This document shows, piece by piece, positions 43,650 to 55,812 of a DNA stretch of 64,000 nt; within the stretch, counting starts at the first letter, position 1, and each line of letters opens with the position of its first letter. This DNA comes from Streptomyces violaceusniger Tu 4113 (GTDB taxonomy: Bacteria; Actinomycetota; Actinomycetes; Streptomycetales; Streptomycetaceae). A model generated the notes under the pieces. It made no database searches. It was not told the origin of the DNA and saw only the letters and a list, made by a program, of their open reading frames with translations. The stretch lies in assembly GCF_000147815.2 (NCBI RefSeq), contig NC_015957.1:3286001-3350000 (forward strand). Direction: 5' to 3'. The translations under genes were made by a program, and so were the position numbers.

Positions 43650-44924
43650 ATGGACACCTCCTGTGCCACCGCGGCCGCGCGGGTCTGTGACCGGATCGAG
43701 GCTGCCGACGGGGAGATTCGGGCCTTCGTCCCCGAACCCGGCCGCCGCGAGCGGCTGTTGCGTGAGGCGCGGATGGCCGATGAGCGGTGGGACGGTCCGG
43801 GCGGGCGGCCGGCGTTGTTCGGCGTGCCGGTGGGCGTCAAGGACATCGTGCACGTCGACGGATTGCCCACGCGGGCCGGTTCGGACGTCCCCGCCGAGGC
43901 GCTGGCCGGGCCGCAGGCGTCGCTCGTCGATCGGCTGCGGGCGGCGGGTGCGCTGGTGGCGGGCAAGACCGTCACCGCCGAGTTCGCCGTGACCGCTCCC
44001 GGTCCCACCCGTAATCCGCACCATCTCGGCCACACCCCGGGCGGCTCCAGCAGCGGTTCGGCAGCGGCCGTCGCGGCGGGGATGGTGCCGCTGGCGGTCG
44101 GGACCCAGACGATCGGCTCGATGATCCGCCCGGCCGCCTACTGCGGGGTCGTCGGCTTCAAGCCGACCCACGGCCGCATCCCCTCCGACGGCGTGATCGC
44201 CAACGCCCCGACCTTCGACACCGTGGGCCTCTTCGCCCCCGACGTGGCGACCCTCGCCCCGGCGGCGGCCGTACTGTGCGACGGATGGCGGCCGTCCGAC
44301 GACGGCGGGGCGGCGACGGGGCGGCGGCCGGTGCTCGGCGTGCCGCTCGGTCCGTACCTCGACCGCGCCGACGCCGAGGCCAGGAGCATCTTCGAGGAGC
44401 GGGCGGGGCGCCTGGAGGCGGCCGGATTCACGGTCCGCCGCATGCCCTTCCCGGATGACTTCGACCGGGTCGTGGCGGAACGGGTGGTGATCGGCCGTTA
44501 CGAACTGGCGCGGACCCACGCCGTATGGTTTCCGCGCCACGCGGAGCGGTACCGCGAGCAGACCGCCGAGGCGATCCGGCAGGGGCAGCGGATCGGCGAC
44601 GACGCGTACGCCGCGGCCCTGCGCGAACGTGCCGCCTTCCGGGACCGGCTGGTGGCCGCCATGGACCGGGACGGCATAGACCTGTGGATCACCCCGGCCG
44701 CCACGGGCCCCGCGCCGTACGGCCTGCGGAGCACCGGCGACTCCGTGATGAGCCTCCCCTGGAGCTACGCGGGAGTCCCTGCCCTCGCCCTGCCCGCGGG
44801 GCGGTCGGCGGGCTCCCTTCCGCTGGGCGTGCAGTGCGTGGCACGGCCGGGGGCGGACGAGCGACTGCTGGCATGGGCCGTCGATCTGGAGCCGACCCTC
44901 GGCGGGTCCTCCGCACCCGTATGA
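43650..44924 (+). CDS. Amidase-signature hydrolase
   Basis: A 424-aa enzyme of the amidase signature family. Ser-cisSer-Lys triad candidates are Lys64 in GVKDIV, Ser133-135 in GGSSSGSAA, and Ser157 in GTQTIGSMIRPAAYCG. The sequence VGFKPTHGRIP is also typical. It would hydrolyse an amide; substrate unknown. ATG at 43650 has only a weak upstream site. It follows the AraC-type gene on the same strand by 29 bp, so they may be co-transcribed. Confidence 0.9.
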   Translation: MDTSCATAAARVCDRIEAADGEIRAFVPEPGRRERLLREARMADERWDGPGGRPALFGVPVGVKDIVHVDGLPTRAGSDVPAEALAGPQASLVDRLRAAGALVAGKTVTAEFAVTAPGPTRNPHHLGHTPGGSSSGSAAAVAAGMVPLAVGTQTIGSMIRPAAYCGVVGFKPTHGRIPSDGVIANAPTFDTVGLFAPDVATLAPAAAVLCDGWRPSDDGGAATGRRPVLGVPLGPYLDRADAEARSIFEERAGRLEAAGFTVRRMPFPDDFDRVVAERVVIGRYELARTHAVWFPRHAERYREQTAEAIRQGQRIGDDAYAAALRERAAFRDRLVAAMDRDGIDLWITPAATGPAPYGLRSTGDSVMSLPWSYAGVPALALPAGRSAGSLPLGVQCVARPGADERLLAWAVDLEPTLGGSSAPV

Positions 44925-44960
44925 TGGGTATCCACTCCCATGTACGGAGTTGGGGACGAG

Positions 44961-45269
44961 ATGGGTGCCACATGGTGGCTTATGCAAGGTGAGGCCGCAG
45001 TCGGCGAGTTACGCCAGTACGGGGTCGACCAGCCGGTTTTTCTGTGCCACTTCACGCCGGGACCGGCCTGGGAAGCCGTCCGGGCGCATTTCGAGGCATG
45101 GTCCGCGCTGCGCGGACCGGACCCCGACGGAAGCCGTACCGCCCACGTCATCCGGTCCATCATGGACCTCGGGCTGCGGCTGGTCCCCACCGACGACAGC
45201 CCCTCGATGACGCTGTTCACCGAATGTATCCTGCGCATCGACGGCCATACCGCCCGGCTGCGCTGCTGA
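44961..45269 (+). CDS. Small hypothetical protein, 102 aa
   Basis: ATG at 44961 after GGGGACGAG; an upstream ATG at 44940 is possible. The protein is soluble and mixed alpha/beta in appearance (MGATWWLMQGEAAVGELRQY, FLCHFTPGPAWEAVRAHFEA, MTLFTECILRIDGHTARLR). No domain was recognised. It lies between the amidase and the peroxiredoxin, 36 bp after the amidase stop. Confidence 0.7.
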   Translation: MGATWWLMQGEAAVGELRQYGVDQPVFLCHFTPGPAWEAVRAHFEAWSALRGPDPDGSRTAHVIRSIMDLGLRLVPTDDSPSMTLFTECILRIDGHTARLRC

Positions 45270-45330
45270 CCCGCCGCTGAGCACGTCCGTTTCCCCCGCC
45301 GGTCCGGCGGGTGGCGGGTAGCGTGCACCC

Positions 45331-45786
45331 ATGGACATCGGTGATGTGGTCGAGGACTTCGAGCTGCCGGACGAGAACGGCGCCGTCCGTTCCCTCAGTG
45401 GGCTGCTGGCGGACGGTCCGGTGGTGCTGTTCTTCTATCCGGCGGCCTTCACCCCCGGCTGCACCAAACAGGCGTGCCACTTCCGGGACATCGCGGCGGA
45501 GTTCAAGGAGCTCGGCGCCCAGCCGGTCGGAGTCAGCGCCGATTCGGTCGAGAAGCAGGCGGAGTTCGCCCATGCGTACTCCTTCGGCTATCCGCTGCTG
45601 TCGGATCCGGAGGGGACCGTACGGGAGCGGTTCGGGGTGAAGCGCGGGATCGCGGCGGTGCCGACCAAGCGGGTCACCTTTGTGATTGATACCGACCGCA
45701 AGGTGCTGGAGATCGTCAAGAGTGAGTTCCGGATGAGCGTGCACGCCGACCGCGCGCTGGAGGCTCTGCGCGGCAGGAGCGCGTAA
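45331..45786 (+). CDS. bcp: Thiol peroxidase/peroxiredoxin, BCP (PrxQ) type
   Basis: A 151-aa thioredoxin-fold peroxidase. The ATG at 45331 starts MDIGDVVEDFELPDENGAVR. FFYPAAFTPGCTKQACHFRD contains the peroxidatic Cys44 and a resolving-type Cys49 in the PrxQ spacing. The conserved Arg and the RGIAAVPTKRVTFVID ending are as in the family. It would reduce hydroperoxides using thioredoxin. A single gene with its own upstream region. Confidence 0.93.
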   Translation: MDIGDVVEDFELPDENGAVRSLSGLLADGPVVLFFYPAAFTPGCTKQACHFRDIAAEFKELGAQPVGVSADSVEKQAEFAHAYSFGYPLLSDPEGTVRERFGVKRGIAAVPTKRVTFVIDTDRKVLEIVKSEFRMSVHADRALEALRGRSA

Positions 45787-46072
45787 GGCCGCCTGCGCGG
45801 CCGCGTGCCGCAAACCGAAAACACGTGATGGGGGTGTCGGCGGAGGCGCGGGGGGTCTTCCCCCACCCCGCCCCTTCCCGGACCGGGGCGCTGCCCCGGC
45901 CCCCGCTGGGCTACGCACCAGACCCCGTTCCGGGGGCTCCGCCCCCGAACCCCGGCGGGGGCAGCCCCTTGGACCGCCCCCGCACTCTTCTGACCAGCGG
46001 GCGCGGTGCGGGTGGTGTAGGCGCGTACGGTCGGGGCCGGTCGCCGTGGCCCGCCCCGACCGTACGCGACCG
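45787..46072. other. GC-rich terminator region between convergent genes
   Basis: About 290 bases between bcp and the convergent beta-galactosidase gene. Several overlapping GC-rich inverted repeats occur at 45880-45965 (for example CGGGGGC/GCCCCCG) and can form strong hairpins. No ORF with family features. Confidence 0.55.
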
Positions 46073-49015
<2,943 letters not shown>

Positions 49016-49092
49016 TCAGCCCTTGATACTGGTCTTCTGTGCGGTCATAGGGGAGGACAGCGCGACCTGAACGGCCGTGTGCGACTCCGTTG

Positions 49093-50340
49093 TCACGAGG
49101 GTGTGGAGCGGTTTGTGGCGCGGATCCTCGGTGTGGTGCGGCGGTTCTTCAGTCCCACTGACGCGAGCGAGCCCTCCAAGGCGAAGGTCGCCGCGCCGAG
49201 GCTCACGGGGTTGGACGGGATCGGGCACAGCACGATCTCGGTGTTCGCCAGCGGGCGGCGCAGCGCGCGTACCGCCACCGCCGCGCGCACCTCGGCGAGC
49301 AGCGGCTCCCCGAGGGCGGCCGCGACCCAACTGCTGAGCACGATCACTTCCGGATTGAGCAGATTGATCAGATCGGCGAGGGCGGCGCCGAGATAGCGCG
49401 CGGTGGTGTGCACGACCTTCACGGCCACCGGATCGCCTGCCGTAAGGCCCCGGCCGAGCGCCTCGATGGTGGCCGTCTGGTCGTCCGGGTGCAGCAGCGG
49501 GCTGTCCGGGCTCAGCTCGCGCAGATTCCGCATGATGCCGGGGGCGCCGACATAGGTCTCCACACATCCCTGGTTGCCGCAGTGGCACTGCCGTCCGTCC
49601 AGGACGAGGGTGGTGTGCCCCCATTCCCCGGCGCTGTTGCTGACCCCGCGGTGCAGGGTGCCGCCGAGCGCCAGCCCGGCCCCCACGCCCGTACCGAGGT
49701 TGACCACCACGGCGTCGTTCCGCCCGCGCGCCGCCCCGAACCACTGCTCGGCCACGGTGCAGGCGCGCAGCGGATTGTCGAGGTGGAGCGGGTAGGGGAT
49801 GTGCTCGGCCAGCAGCCGCAGCAGCGGGACGTCATGCCAGTCCCAGTTGGCCGCGAAGACCGAGACCCCGCCCTCGCGGTCCACCTGCCCCGGCATGCTC
49901 ACGCCGACACCCAGCACCCGGTCCGCGGCCACGCCCGCCTGCCCGACCACCGAGGACACGGCGTCCGCGATACGCGCCACCACCTTGCCCGGGTCGTTCT
50001 CCTCCGGGCGCAACTCCTCGTCCGCGCGGGCCAGGACGGTCAGCGCCAGATCGAACAGCTCGACATGGATATACGTCTCCGCCACATCCACGCCGATCAG
50101 CGCGGCGCCCGAGGAGTTGACCGCGATGAGACCGCGCGGCCGCCCGCCGTCGGAGTCCTCGTAGCCGACCTCGACCAGCATCCCGAGGTCGAGCAGCTCA
50201 CCGACGAGATTCGCCACGGTGGCCAGGCTCAGCTCCGTCGCGGCGGCCACCTCCTGCCGGGAGACGGGGGATTGGGCGACGATATGGCGCAGCACCCCGT
50301 AGCGGTTGGCGGTGCGTATATCGCGGGATGTGCGCTTCAC
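49093..50340 (-). CDS. ROK-family transcriptional regulator 3, next to lacZ
   Basis: A 415-aa NagC/XylR-type protein; GTG at 50340 after AGAGGGGATTCGGGC. The winged helix is NRYGVLRHIVAQSPVSRQEV and AAATELSLATVANLVGELLD. The ROK domain has zinc motif GEWGHTTLVLDGRQCHCGNQGC. LDNPLR replaces kinase ENDAN, so it is a sensor. A pentanucleotide repeat lies 25 bp upstream of the start. It precedes lacZ by 89 bp on the same strand and is the likely repressor of that enzyme. Confidence 0.9.
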   Translation of the reverse strand: MKRTSRDIRTANRYGVLRHIVAQSPVSRQEVAAATELSLATVANLVGELLDLGMLVEVGYEDSDGGRPRGLIAVNSSGAALIGVDVAETYIHVELFDLALTVLARADEELRPEENDPGKVVARIADAVSSVVGQAGVAADRVLGVGVSMPGQVDREGGVSVFAANWDWHDVPLLRLLAEHIPYPLHLDNPLRACTVAEQWFGAARGRNDAVVVNLGTGVGAGLALGGTLHRGVSNSAGEWGHTTLVLDGRQCHCGNQGCVETYVGAPGIMRNLRELSPDSPLLHPDDQTATIEALGRGLTAGDPVAVKVVHTTARYLGAALADLINLLNPEVIVLSSWVAAALGEPLLAEVRAAVAVRALRRPLANTEIVLCPIPSNPVSLGAATFALEGSLASVGLKNRRTTPRIRATNRSTPS

Positions 50341-50364
50341 GCCCGAATCCCCTCTGCGCGGGCC

Positions 50365-50404
50365 GGTGCGGTGCCGTGCCGTGCGGTGCCGTGCCGTGCC
50401 GTGC
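50365..50404. repeat. Eight-copy pentanucleotide repeat before ROK 3
   Basis: Eight units of SGTGC (five CGTGC and three GGTGC) run without interruption. The array begins 25 bp upstream of the ROK start codon, within the likely leader or promoter. Such short repeats are prone to slippage. Confidence 0.92.
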
Positions 50405-50602
50405 TGTGTGGCTGCCGCGCCAGGCTAGAGCGTGGGCCAGACCATGGACAACCCCTTAGCCCAACCCTTGTACGAAGCGGCGGGGGAGCGGGGGAGGGCA
50501 TAGGGTCGTGGTCTTGAGCTTGCGTTTTAACCTCTGCCTCGGTCGGCTTTTTTGGCTGGTCGAGGCAGGGAAAAGAGACCGCACGGAGCTGAGCGCCGGC
50601 TC
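50405..50602. other. Intergenic region upstream of ROK 3
   Basis: About 200 bases between the pentamer array and the stop of the next minus-strand gene. No ORF. TTGAGCTTGCG near 50513 is a weak -35-like element. No other structure seen. Confidence 0.35.
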
Positions 50603-51127
50603 TCAATCGTCATGCGACACACCGAGGTCGTGACGCATAGTGGTTCTCATGGTTCGAAGCATGTCCCAGACCTCGTACTGGGCCTGGGCTGCGGTCTCCA
50701 TCGTTTCGCCTGGTTCGGGGGCACCGCGTTCGAGGCGCTTGACCTGGCCGTAGACCTTGTTGAGGGCTTGGTTGACGACGCTCGCTCGTATGAGTACTTC
50801 TTCGGGGGCGATCATCTGTGCTTCGGAGTATCGATCCCGGTGCGCGTCCTTCGCTTCGTCGAGTGCGTCGCTGTCGGCGTCCTCCACGCCGCGTTCCCTC
50901 ATGACGTGCAGGTGGCGGTTGAGTGCTGTGGTGAACTGCCGGGCATCTCGGTTGAGTTCCACATAGCAGGTGCGTCGGAGTGAACGGTTTTCGCGGATCT
51001 CATCATGATCACGAACGAGCTCTATTTCCCGACGCTTCGCTTGTTCGGAGCCGCGTTGGGTGAGTAGTGATCCAACTAGGGTTCCTGCGACGCCTGCCAC
51101 CGCGATGATCACTGAGCTGAGATCCAC
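50603..51127 (-). CDS. Membrane-anchored hypothetical protein with helical cytoplasmic part, 174 aa
   Basis: GTG at 51127 has an ideal GGAG site; longer open sequence upstream is transposase remnant. One N-terminal transmembrane helix (VDLSSVIIAVAGVAGTLVGS) is followed by a long charged alpha-helical region (RGSEQAKRREIELVRDHDEI, then DADSDALDEAKDAHRDRYSE). There is no recognisable enzyme motif. Similar membrane-anchored coiled-coil proteins are frequent in Streptomyces. Function unknown. Confidence 0.7.
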   Translation of the reverse strand: MDLSSVIIAVAGVAGTLVGSLLTQRGSEQAKRREIELVRDHDEIRENRSLRRTCYVELNRDARQFTTALNRHLHVMRERGVEDADSDALDEAKDAHRDRYSEAQMIAPEEVLIRASVVNQALNKVYGQVKRLERGAPEPGETMETAAQAQYEVWDMLRTMRTTMRHDLGVSHDD

Positions 51128-51321
51128 CAACACACTCCGTGAACTCCTTCGGCCTCGTGCCCGCTGCACATGGCCCAGCCCGTCAAGTTTGCCGCTCCTC
51201 GGTGCGCCGGGGTTTGGTGCCCCTCTTGTGATGGGCGGGGCGGCTGTACGTCTCGCCGGTGGCAAGGACTCTGCCCACGTCACGGCGGGTGGCCGGGCGG
51301 CGGTTCTTCGAGCCCGGCGGC

Positions 51322-51960
51322 CCGCGCCCAGCACAACCAGGCCCTCCGGGTCACCCGGCCGCCACTGGCCGGCGGCGACCAGCCTCGCGGATCTGTACGG
51401 TGGCCACCGCGGCGACATCGGCGCCGGGCTCCAGGCGGATCGCGTCCAGCACCGCCGTCCAGGACGTGCGGCCGGTTTCCAGCGCGGCCACTACCGAGTA
51501 CGGCCAGCCGGGCACCATCTGGTGTTTGCCCTCACCCCGGCCGAACGTGTGACAAAAGGCTGGGTCAGCACATGTGTTGGCGTCCGGGCGCAGCCACGGC
51601 GAGACGTCTACAGCCAGCACGAGCCGGCCGTCCGCCGCCTTCGGCAATGGCACCCCGACCAGGGCACGTCGTAGCCGTGCGACATCGATCCGGCCCTGAT
51701 TGAGCGCGGCCGTACAGAGCCCCGTGACCACGACGGTGTTCCGGCGCGAGCGCGAGATCAACCAGCGTCCGCACCGGCCCGTCCGTACACAACAGCGCAT
51801 CGCATAACTCGAACAACGCATCGCCCCGCGCGGTCAGACACGCGTACAGCTCCGACCGGAAGTGTGATACCTCCGCGAACGCATCCCGCAGGACGCCCTG
51901 ATCCACCAGATGCACGACCACGGCCTTCGCGTTGATCCACTCAGTGACGGAGCCCAGGAT
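51322..51960 (-). pseudogene. Frameshifted transposase relic
   Basis: The relic is spread over three frames. Frame one: VLRDAFAEVSHFRSELYACL, then ARGDALFELCDALLCTDGPVRTLVDLALAPEHRRGHGALYG. Frame two: ALNQGRIDVARLRRALVG, ADGRLVLAVDVSPWLRPDAN, GKHQMVPGWPYSVVAALETG and TSWTAVLDAIRLEPGAD. Frame three: RLVAAGQWRPGDPEGLVV. The pieces match consecutive parts of a transposase family common in Streptomyces (DDE-type, DVSPWLRP block). At least two frameshifts and loss of the C-terminus show it is dead. It borders the TPR-regulator gene. Confidence 0.75.
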
Positions 51961-52062
51961 CAGCCGAAGGCCGCCTTCACATCCACTGAACTGCGAAAAC
52001 GCCGACCAAGTTCGAGCCGCGTTCGACACCGGGCCATAAATGACAAGTTGAGTGCGTGACAC

Positions 52063-53424
52063 TCAGACCACAGCCTTCTGTCGGATGATCTCTTGGGCCC
52101 GGCCGGTGAGATCTCGGACATGCCTGTTGGCACGGTGCGGCCGGAGGCGGCGCCGCATCGTCGTGAAATGCTCGTCGGCGCGGGCGGACGACAGACGTTC
52201 GTAATCGTTCAGGAACGCGTTCCAGGTGGCGCAGGCCGCTTCAAGGTGGCCCATCTCAAGCTGGCGTTGGGCCAGCAGCCCATTGGCGTGCGCTCGGCCC
52301 TGCCGCTCCACGGCGGGGCGTGCGCGGTTTGAGTCCTGCATGGCCTTGACGGACCCCGGCACGTCCCCGAGCGCGTAGAGGACGCTGGAGACGTGGAAGC
52401 AGTAGGCGGCTCGGTCGTACCCGCCGATGGCGTCGCGGCGGTTGTCTGCTTTCGAGAGCGCGCTCTCTGTCTCCGCGAGACGCACGAAGGCCTGCCGACG
52501 ATCCCCCACAAGCGCGGCACCGTGGGCTTGCTGCCCGGTGAGGAACGCGCGCAGACGAGGGCCCGCGGCCGGGGCGGCCTCTGCGGCCGAGTCGGCCAGC
52601 TCCAGTGCCTTCTTCGCGTGCTTGAGGTTCGCTGCCTGAAGGGCCATTCCGCGCAGGGTGCGGCAGTACGTGACGTGATCCTCAGCAACTGCGGCCAGCT
52701 CCAGCGCCTTGACGTAGTACCGCTGGCCCAGCCCATGAGCCTTCTCATACATGGCCATCCAGCCGAGCAAGTACGTCAGATCAGAAGCCGCGGCAAGCAT
52801 GCCCGACCTGACGGCGTCGGAAGCCCCCGCCTTGAGCCATGGAGTAACGGTGTTGACGAGGAAGGCCGCCGCCATGGGGCGGGCATGTGCGCCTCCCAGC
52901 TCGTCAAGGATGCCGGCGATGCGCTCTGTCATGGTGCGCACCGTGGCCACCTCCCCGGTTCCGATTCGGGTAGTGGGCCCCGCAGAGGTCTGGTACCGCT
53001 CGCGCTTCGTCAGCTCGGCAAAGATCGGAACAGGGAGGGCGGCGGCATACAGAGATGTCGCCAGCACCGTGCGGCGGGAGGGATCCATATCTGCCCTTCC
53101 GGTGTCGATCAACCCCTCGATGGGGTCGGTACCCGAGTAAGAGGGCGCCTCGGGACCGACCAGGAGCGGAGCGCCGAATCCGGTCTCCGCGCTGGTGACC
53201 GGTCGGCCAAGGCGCCGCGAGAGTGCTTCGATGATTGCGGGGCGTGCCTTCTTGTGGGGCATCATCCCGCTCAGCCAGTGCGTCACGGCGGACCCGTCAT
53301 AGTGCAGTGTCAGACCCATTTCTGCACCCACCCGGTTCACGGCTGCGGCAAACTGACGGTTGGTCTCCCAGCGTGCTTCGTCCAGCAATCCGGCCAGCCC
53401 GTCATTGCGTTGACGCTGCGTCAT
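52063..53424 (-). CDS. XRE-type regulator with TPR-like C-terminal domain
   Basis: A 453-aa protein; ATG at 53424 after GGAGCGGGG. Residues 10-75 resemble an XRE helix-turn-helix (NRQFAAAVNRVGAEMGLTLHY, SAVTHWLSGMMPHKKARPAI). Residues 150-430 are alpha-helical repeats of the TPR type (YYVKALELAAVAEDHVTYCR, KHAKKALELADSAAEAAP, GHLEAACATWNAFLNDYERL). Streptomyces encodes many such regulators, often next to small genes, for which ligands are mostly unknown. It is divergent from two small genes at 53560 and 53889, its likely targets or partners. Confidence 0.85.
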   Translation of the reverse strand: MTQRQRNDGLAGLLDEARWETNRQFAAAVNRVGAEMGLTLHYDGSAVTHWLSGMMPHKKARPAIIEALSRRLGRPVTSAETGFGAPLLVGPEAPSYSGTDPIEGLIDTGRADMDPSRRTVLATSLYAAALPVPIFAELTKRERYQTSAGPTTRIGTGEVATVRTMTERIAGILDELGGAHARPMAAAFLVNTVTPWLKAGASDAVRSGMLAAASDLTYLLGWMAMYEKAHGLGQRYYVKALELAAVAEDHVTYCRTLRGMALQAANLKHAKKALELADSAAEAAPAAGPRLRAFLTGQQAHGAALVGDRRQAFVRLAETESALSKADNRRDAIGGYDRAAYCFHVSSVLYALGDVPGSVKAMQDSNRARPAVERQGRAHANGLLAQRQLEMGHLEAACATWNAFLNDYERLSSARADEHFTTMRRRLRPHRANRHVRDLTGRAQEIIRQKAVV

Positions 53425-53559
53425 AGGCACCCCGCTCCCTGAAATGCAAGCCGTGCAAGCTTCGGGACTACTCACACGGTACCGCTGGCTTACGCGGCGT
53501 AGTTACGTAGTGCGCCAGGTACCACCCGGTGCCCAAGCCGATCAGCCGGGGAGCGAGAT

Positions 53560-53877
53560 GTGACGGACGACAGCGGGGCCGCAGAACACGCAATTGGACG
53601 GATCAGGATGGACACCACCACGGGGCGAGTGGGCATCGTGATTGATGTCCGGGAGACCGGCATCGATCTGCGGGGCCCCACTCATGGGGCGCGGGCGTGG
53701 ACTGCGAAGCCGGAAGACCTGCGCATCGCAACCCGGGAAGAGATCACACACGCCTATCTCGGAAAACGGTCCCTTGACGCTCAACCGAGCCGGCGTGACG
53801 TCGTCATGGGACGTGTACGCGGACGTGGCCACGAAGTGGTGCCCGGCGTGACGGTTGTCCGGCACGACGAGTCATGA
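53560..53877 (+). CDS. Small hypothetical protein paired with the TPR regulator, 105 aa
   Basis: GTG at 53560 after GGGGAGCGAGAT. The protein begins MTDDSGAAEHAIGRIRMDTT and continues VGIVIDVRETGIDLRGPTHG and ARAWTAKPEDLRIATREE, suggesting a small beta-rich fold (it resembles hypothetical proteins found next to XRE/TPR regulators). The last four bases overlap a possible ATG of the next gene. Divergent from the regulator. Function unknown. Confidence 0.75.
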   Translation: MTDDSGAAEHAIGRIRMDTTTGRVGIVIDVRETGIDLRGPTHGARAWTAKPEDLRIATREEITHAYLGKRSLDAQPSRRDVVMGRVRGRGHEVVPGVTVVRHDES

Positions 53878-53888
53878 GAGGCGAGCGC

Positions 53889-54152
53889 ATGCAGTCCGCA
53901 AGCGGCATCGGAGCCTACCTGGAGCGGCGCCGGCCCGCCCTTGAGCGGACTTCTGACGGCACGGCGTCCTACGAGGAGATGGGGCGAGCCGCCATCCAGG
54001 CGGCCTCGCTCTACCTGGCGAGCCCGACCACCTCTCTGGAGGATGCCCGGGCCGTGATCGTTCTCCTTCAGTTCGAGCTGGACAACATGATCAGGGTCGC
54101 GCAGGCCCGCAAGCGACGGCTCGAACAGGCTGAAGAGCTGAGGGCGAGCTGA
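53889..54152 (+). CDS. Small helical hypothetical protein, 87 aa
   Basis: ATG at 53889 has a good GAGAGGCGAGCGC site; an ATG at 53874 overlapping the previous stop (ATGA) would add five residues. The sequence is mainly helical (SASGIGAYLERRRPALERTS, DMIRVAQARKRRLEQAEELR region). Probably co-transcribed with the preceding gene. No domain recognised. Confidence 0.7.
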   Translation: MQSASGIGAYLERRRPALERTSDGTASYEEMGRAAIQAASLYLASPTTSLEDARAVIVLLQFELDNMIRVAQARKRRLEQAEELRAS

Positions 54153-54161
54153 GGCGAAGGC

Positions 54162-55763
54162 TCAGCCGGTTTTGAGTACCGCGCGGACGACGGGCCCGGC
54201 GGCATCTCCGCCGTGGCCACCGCCGATGACCACGGCGGCTGCCGCCACATCGTTCCGGTAGGCGGTGAACCAGGCGTTGGTCTTGGGCTGGCCGTCGATC
54301 TCGGCCGAACCCGTCTTGGCCCCGATGTCGCCGGTGAGCCCGGACATCGCCCGGGCGGCGGTGCCGCTCGTCGCGGTCAGCCGCATCATCGCCCTGAGCT
54401 GCGACCTGGTGGCCGGGCCGAGGCTGCGGTCGCTGGTGGCGATCTCCCGGTGGTCGACCGAGCGCGGCACGATGACGGGCTGCTTGAAGGTGCCGGTCTG
54501 GGCGGTGGCCGCGACGGAGGCGATGGTGAGCGGGTTCATCTGGACCGTGCCCTGGCCGATCATGGCGGCGGCCTTGTCGTCGCCGCTTCCGCCCGGCACC
54601 TCGCCGTCGAAGGTGGTGACGCCCACCCGCCAGTTCAGGCCGAGGCCGAACACGGACCGCGCCTCCTGGGCCACCGCGCCATCGGGCACGGCTCCGGCGA
54701 GCGAGACGAACGCGGTGTTGCAGGACGCCGCGAAGTCCTGCGCGAAGGTGGCGCCGGGGTTCTCGCTGTCCTCGACGTTGTGGAACGTCATGCCCTGTGC
54801 GTACGCCGCCGTCTTCGGGCATGGCACCAGGTGGCCCGGGCTGACCTTGCCCGCCTCCAGCAGGGTGGCCGCGGTGACTATCTTGAACGTCGACCCCGGC
54901 GCGGTCTGCCCCTGCAGCGCGGCGTTGAACTCGGCCTGGTCGGAGTTGGCCACCGCCAGGATCTCCCCGGTGCTGGGCTTGAGGGCCACCACCGAGGCGC
55001 CGTCGCGGGTGGCCACCGCCTTCTCCGCGCGCTTCTGCACCCCGGGGTCGAGGGTGGTGCGCAGCGTGCCCGGCGTGCCCTTCTTCACCACATGAAGCGT
55101 CGCTCCGGCGGTCCCGTCGGCCTCGACCGCCGACACCTCCACTCGCGCCGTGCCCCCGGCGTCCGCTCCGTATCTCGCCCGCAGTGCGATCAGTACCGGG
55201 TCGAGCGAGGGATAACGGCCCTGCCGCAGCTCCTCGCCGTCGCGGTCCAGCACCCGCACCGGCGGATTGTCCGCCAGATCCGTCCGTACGGACTCATCGG
55301 CCGCGAGCTTGGGATGGAGGACCGAGGGTCTCCAGTCGACCAGCGGCTTCTTGGTCGTCCGGCCGCGCACCACGGTCAGCCGTGACTCGTACGTCCAGCT
55401 CGAACGGGTCTTGTCGAAGAGCACTTCGGCCTTGACGGTGAACGGCACCATGGTGCCCCGCGCCGTGCCCGGGGTGACTGTCACCCTCTGCACATGGCCG
55501 TCGTCGCGATAGCCGCTCAGCGCGCCGATGGCCGCCTCGGCGTCATTGGTCAGCCCGGCGGCCAGCATGTCATTGCCGTCCGCCCATGCGTCCAGGAATT
55601 CCCGGGCGGTCCGCCGGGTCTCGTCCGCGGTCACCGGACCGTCATGGGGCGCGGTGGTATCGCCGCTGGTCACGCCCGTGTAGAGGTTGTATCCGCCGTA
55701 CCCGGCGACGCCCAGAAGCCCCGCCGCCACCGCTCCGAAGACGACCTTGCCCACAGCCCCCAT
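54162..55763 (-). CDS. Class B-like penicillin-binding transpeptidase with NTF2-like domain
   Basis: A 533-aa membrane-anchored enzyme; ATG at 55763 after GGGGGGACGCC. An N-terminal transmembrane helix (VVFGAVAAGLLGVAGYGGYN) is followed by an NTF2-like (MecA N-terminal) domain of about 110 residues. The transpeptidase domain carries Ser291 in PGSTFK, SCN in FAASCNTAF and KTG in GAKTGSAEI. It would cross-link peptidoglycan outside the membrane. The MecA-like layout is also seen in low-affinity PBPs, but beta-lactam affinity cannot be read from sequence. Its gene converges with the small pair at 53.6-54.2 kb. Confidence 0.9.
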   Translation of the reverse strand: MGAVGKVVFGAVAAGLLGVAGYGGYNLYTGVTSGDTTAPHDGPVTADETRRTAREFLDAWADGNDMLAAGLTNDAEAAIGALSGYRDDGHVQRVTVTPGTARGTMVPFTVKAEVLFDKTRSSWTYESRLTVVRGRTTKKPLVDWRPSVLHPKLAADESVRTDLADNPPVRVLDRDGEELRQGRYPSLDPVLIALRARYGADAGGTARVEVSAVEADGTAGATLHVVKKGTPGTLRTTLDPGVQKRAEKAVATRDGASVVALKPSTGEILAVANSDQAEFNAALQGQTAPGSTFKIVTAATLLEAGKVSPGHLVPCPKTAAYAQGMTFHNVEDSENPGATFAQDFAASCNTAFVSLAGAVPDGAVAQEARSVFGLGLNWRVGVTTFDGEVPGGSGDDKAAAMIGQGTVQMNPLTIASVAATAQTGTFKQPVIVPRSVDHREIATSDRSLGPATRSQLRAMMRLTATSGTAARAMSGLTGDIGAKTGSAEIDGQPKTNAWFTAYRNDVAAAAVVIGGGHGGDAAGPVVRAVLKTG

Positions 55764-55812
55764 GGCGTCCCCCCGGTTTTCAGATGTGGTCGGCTCGTGC
55801 CGCTCGTGCCGC

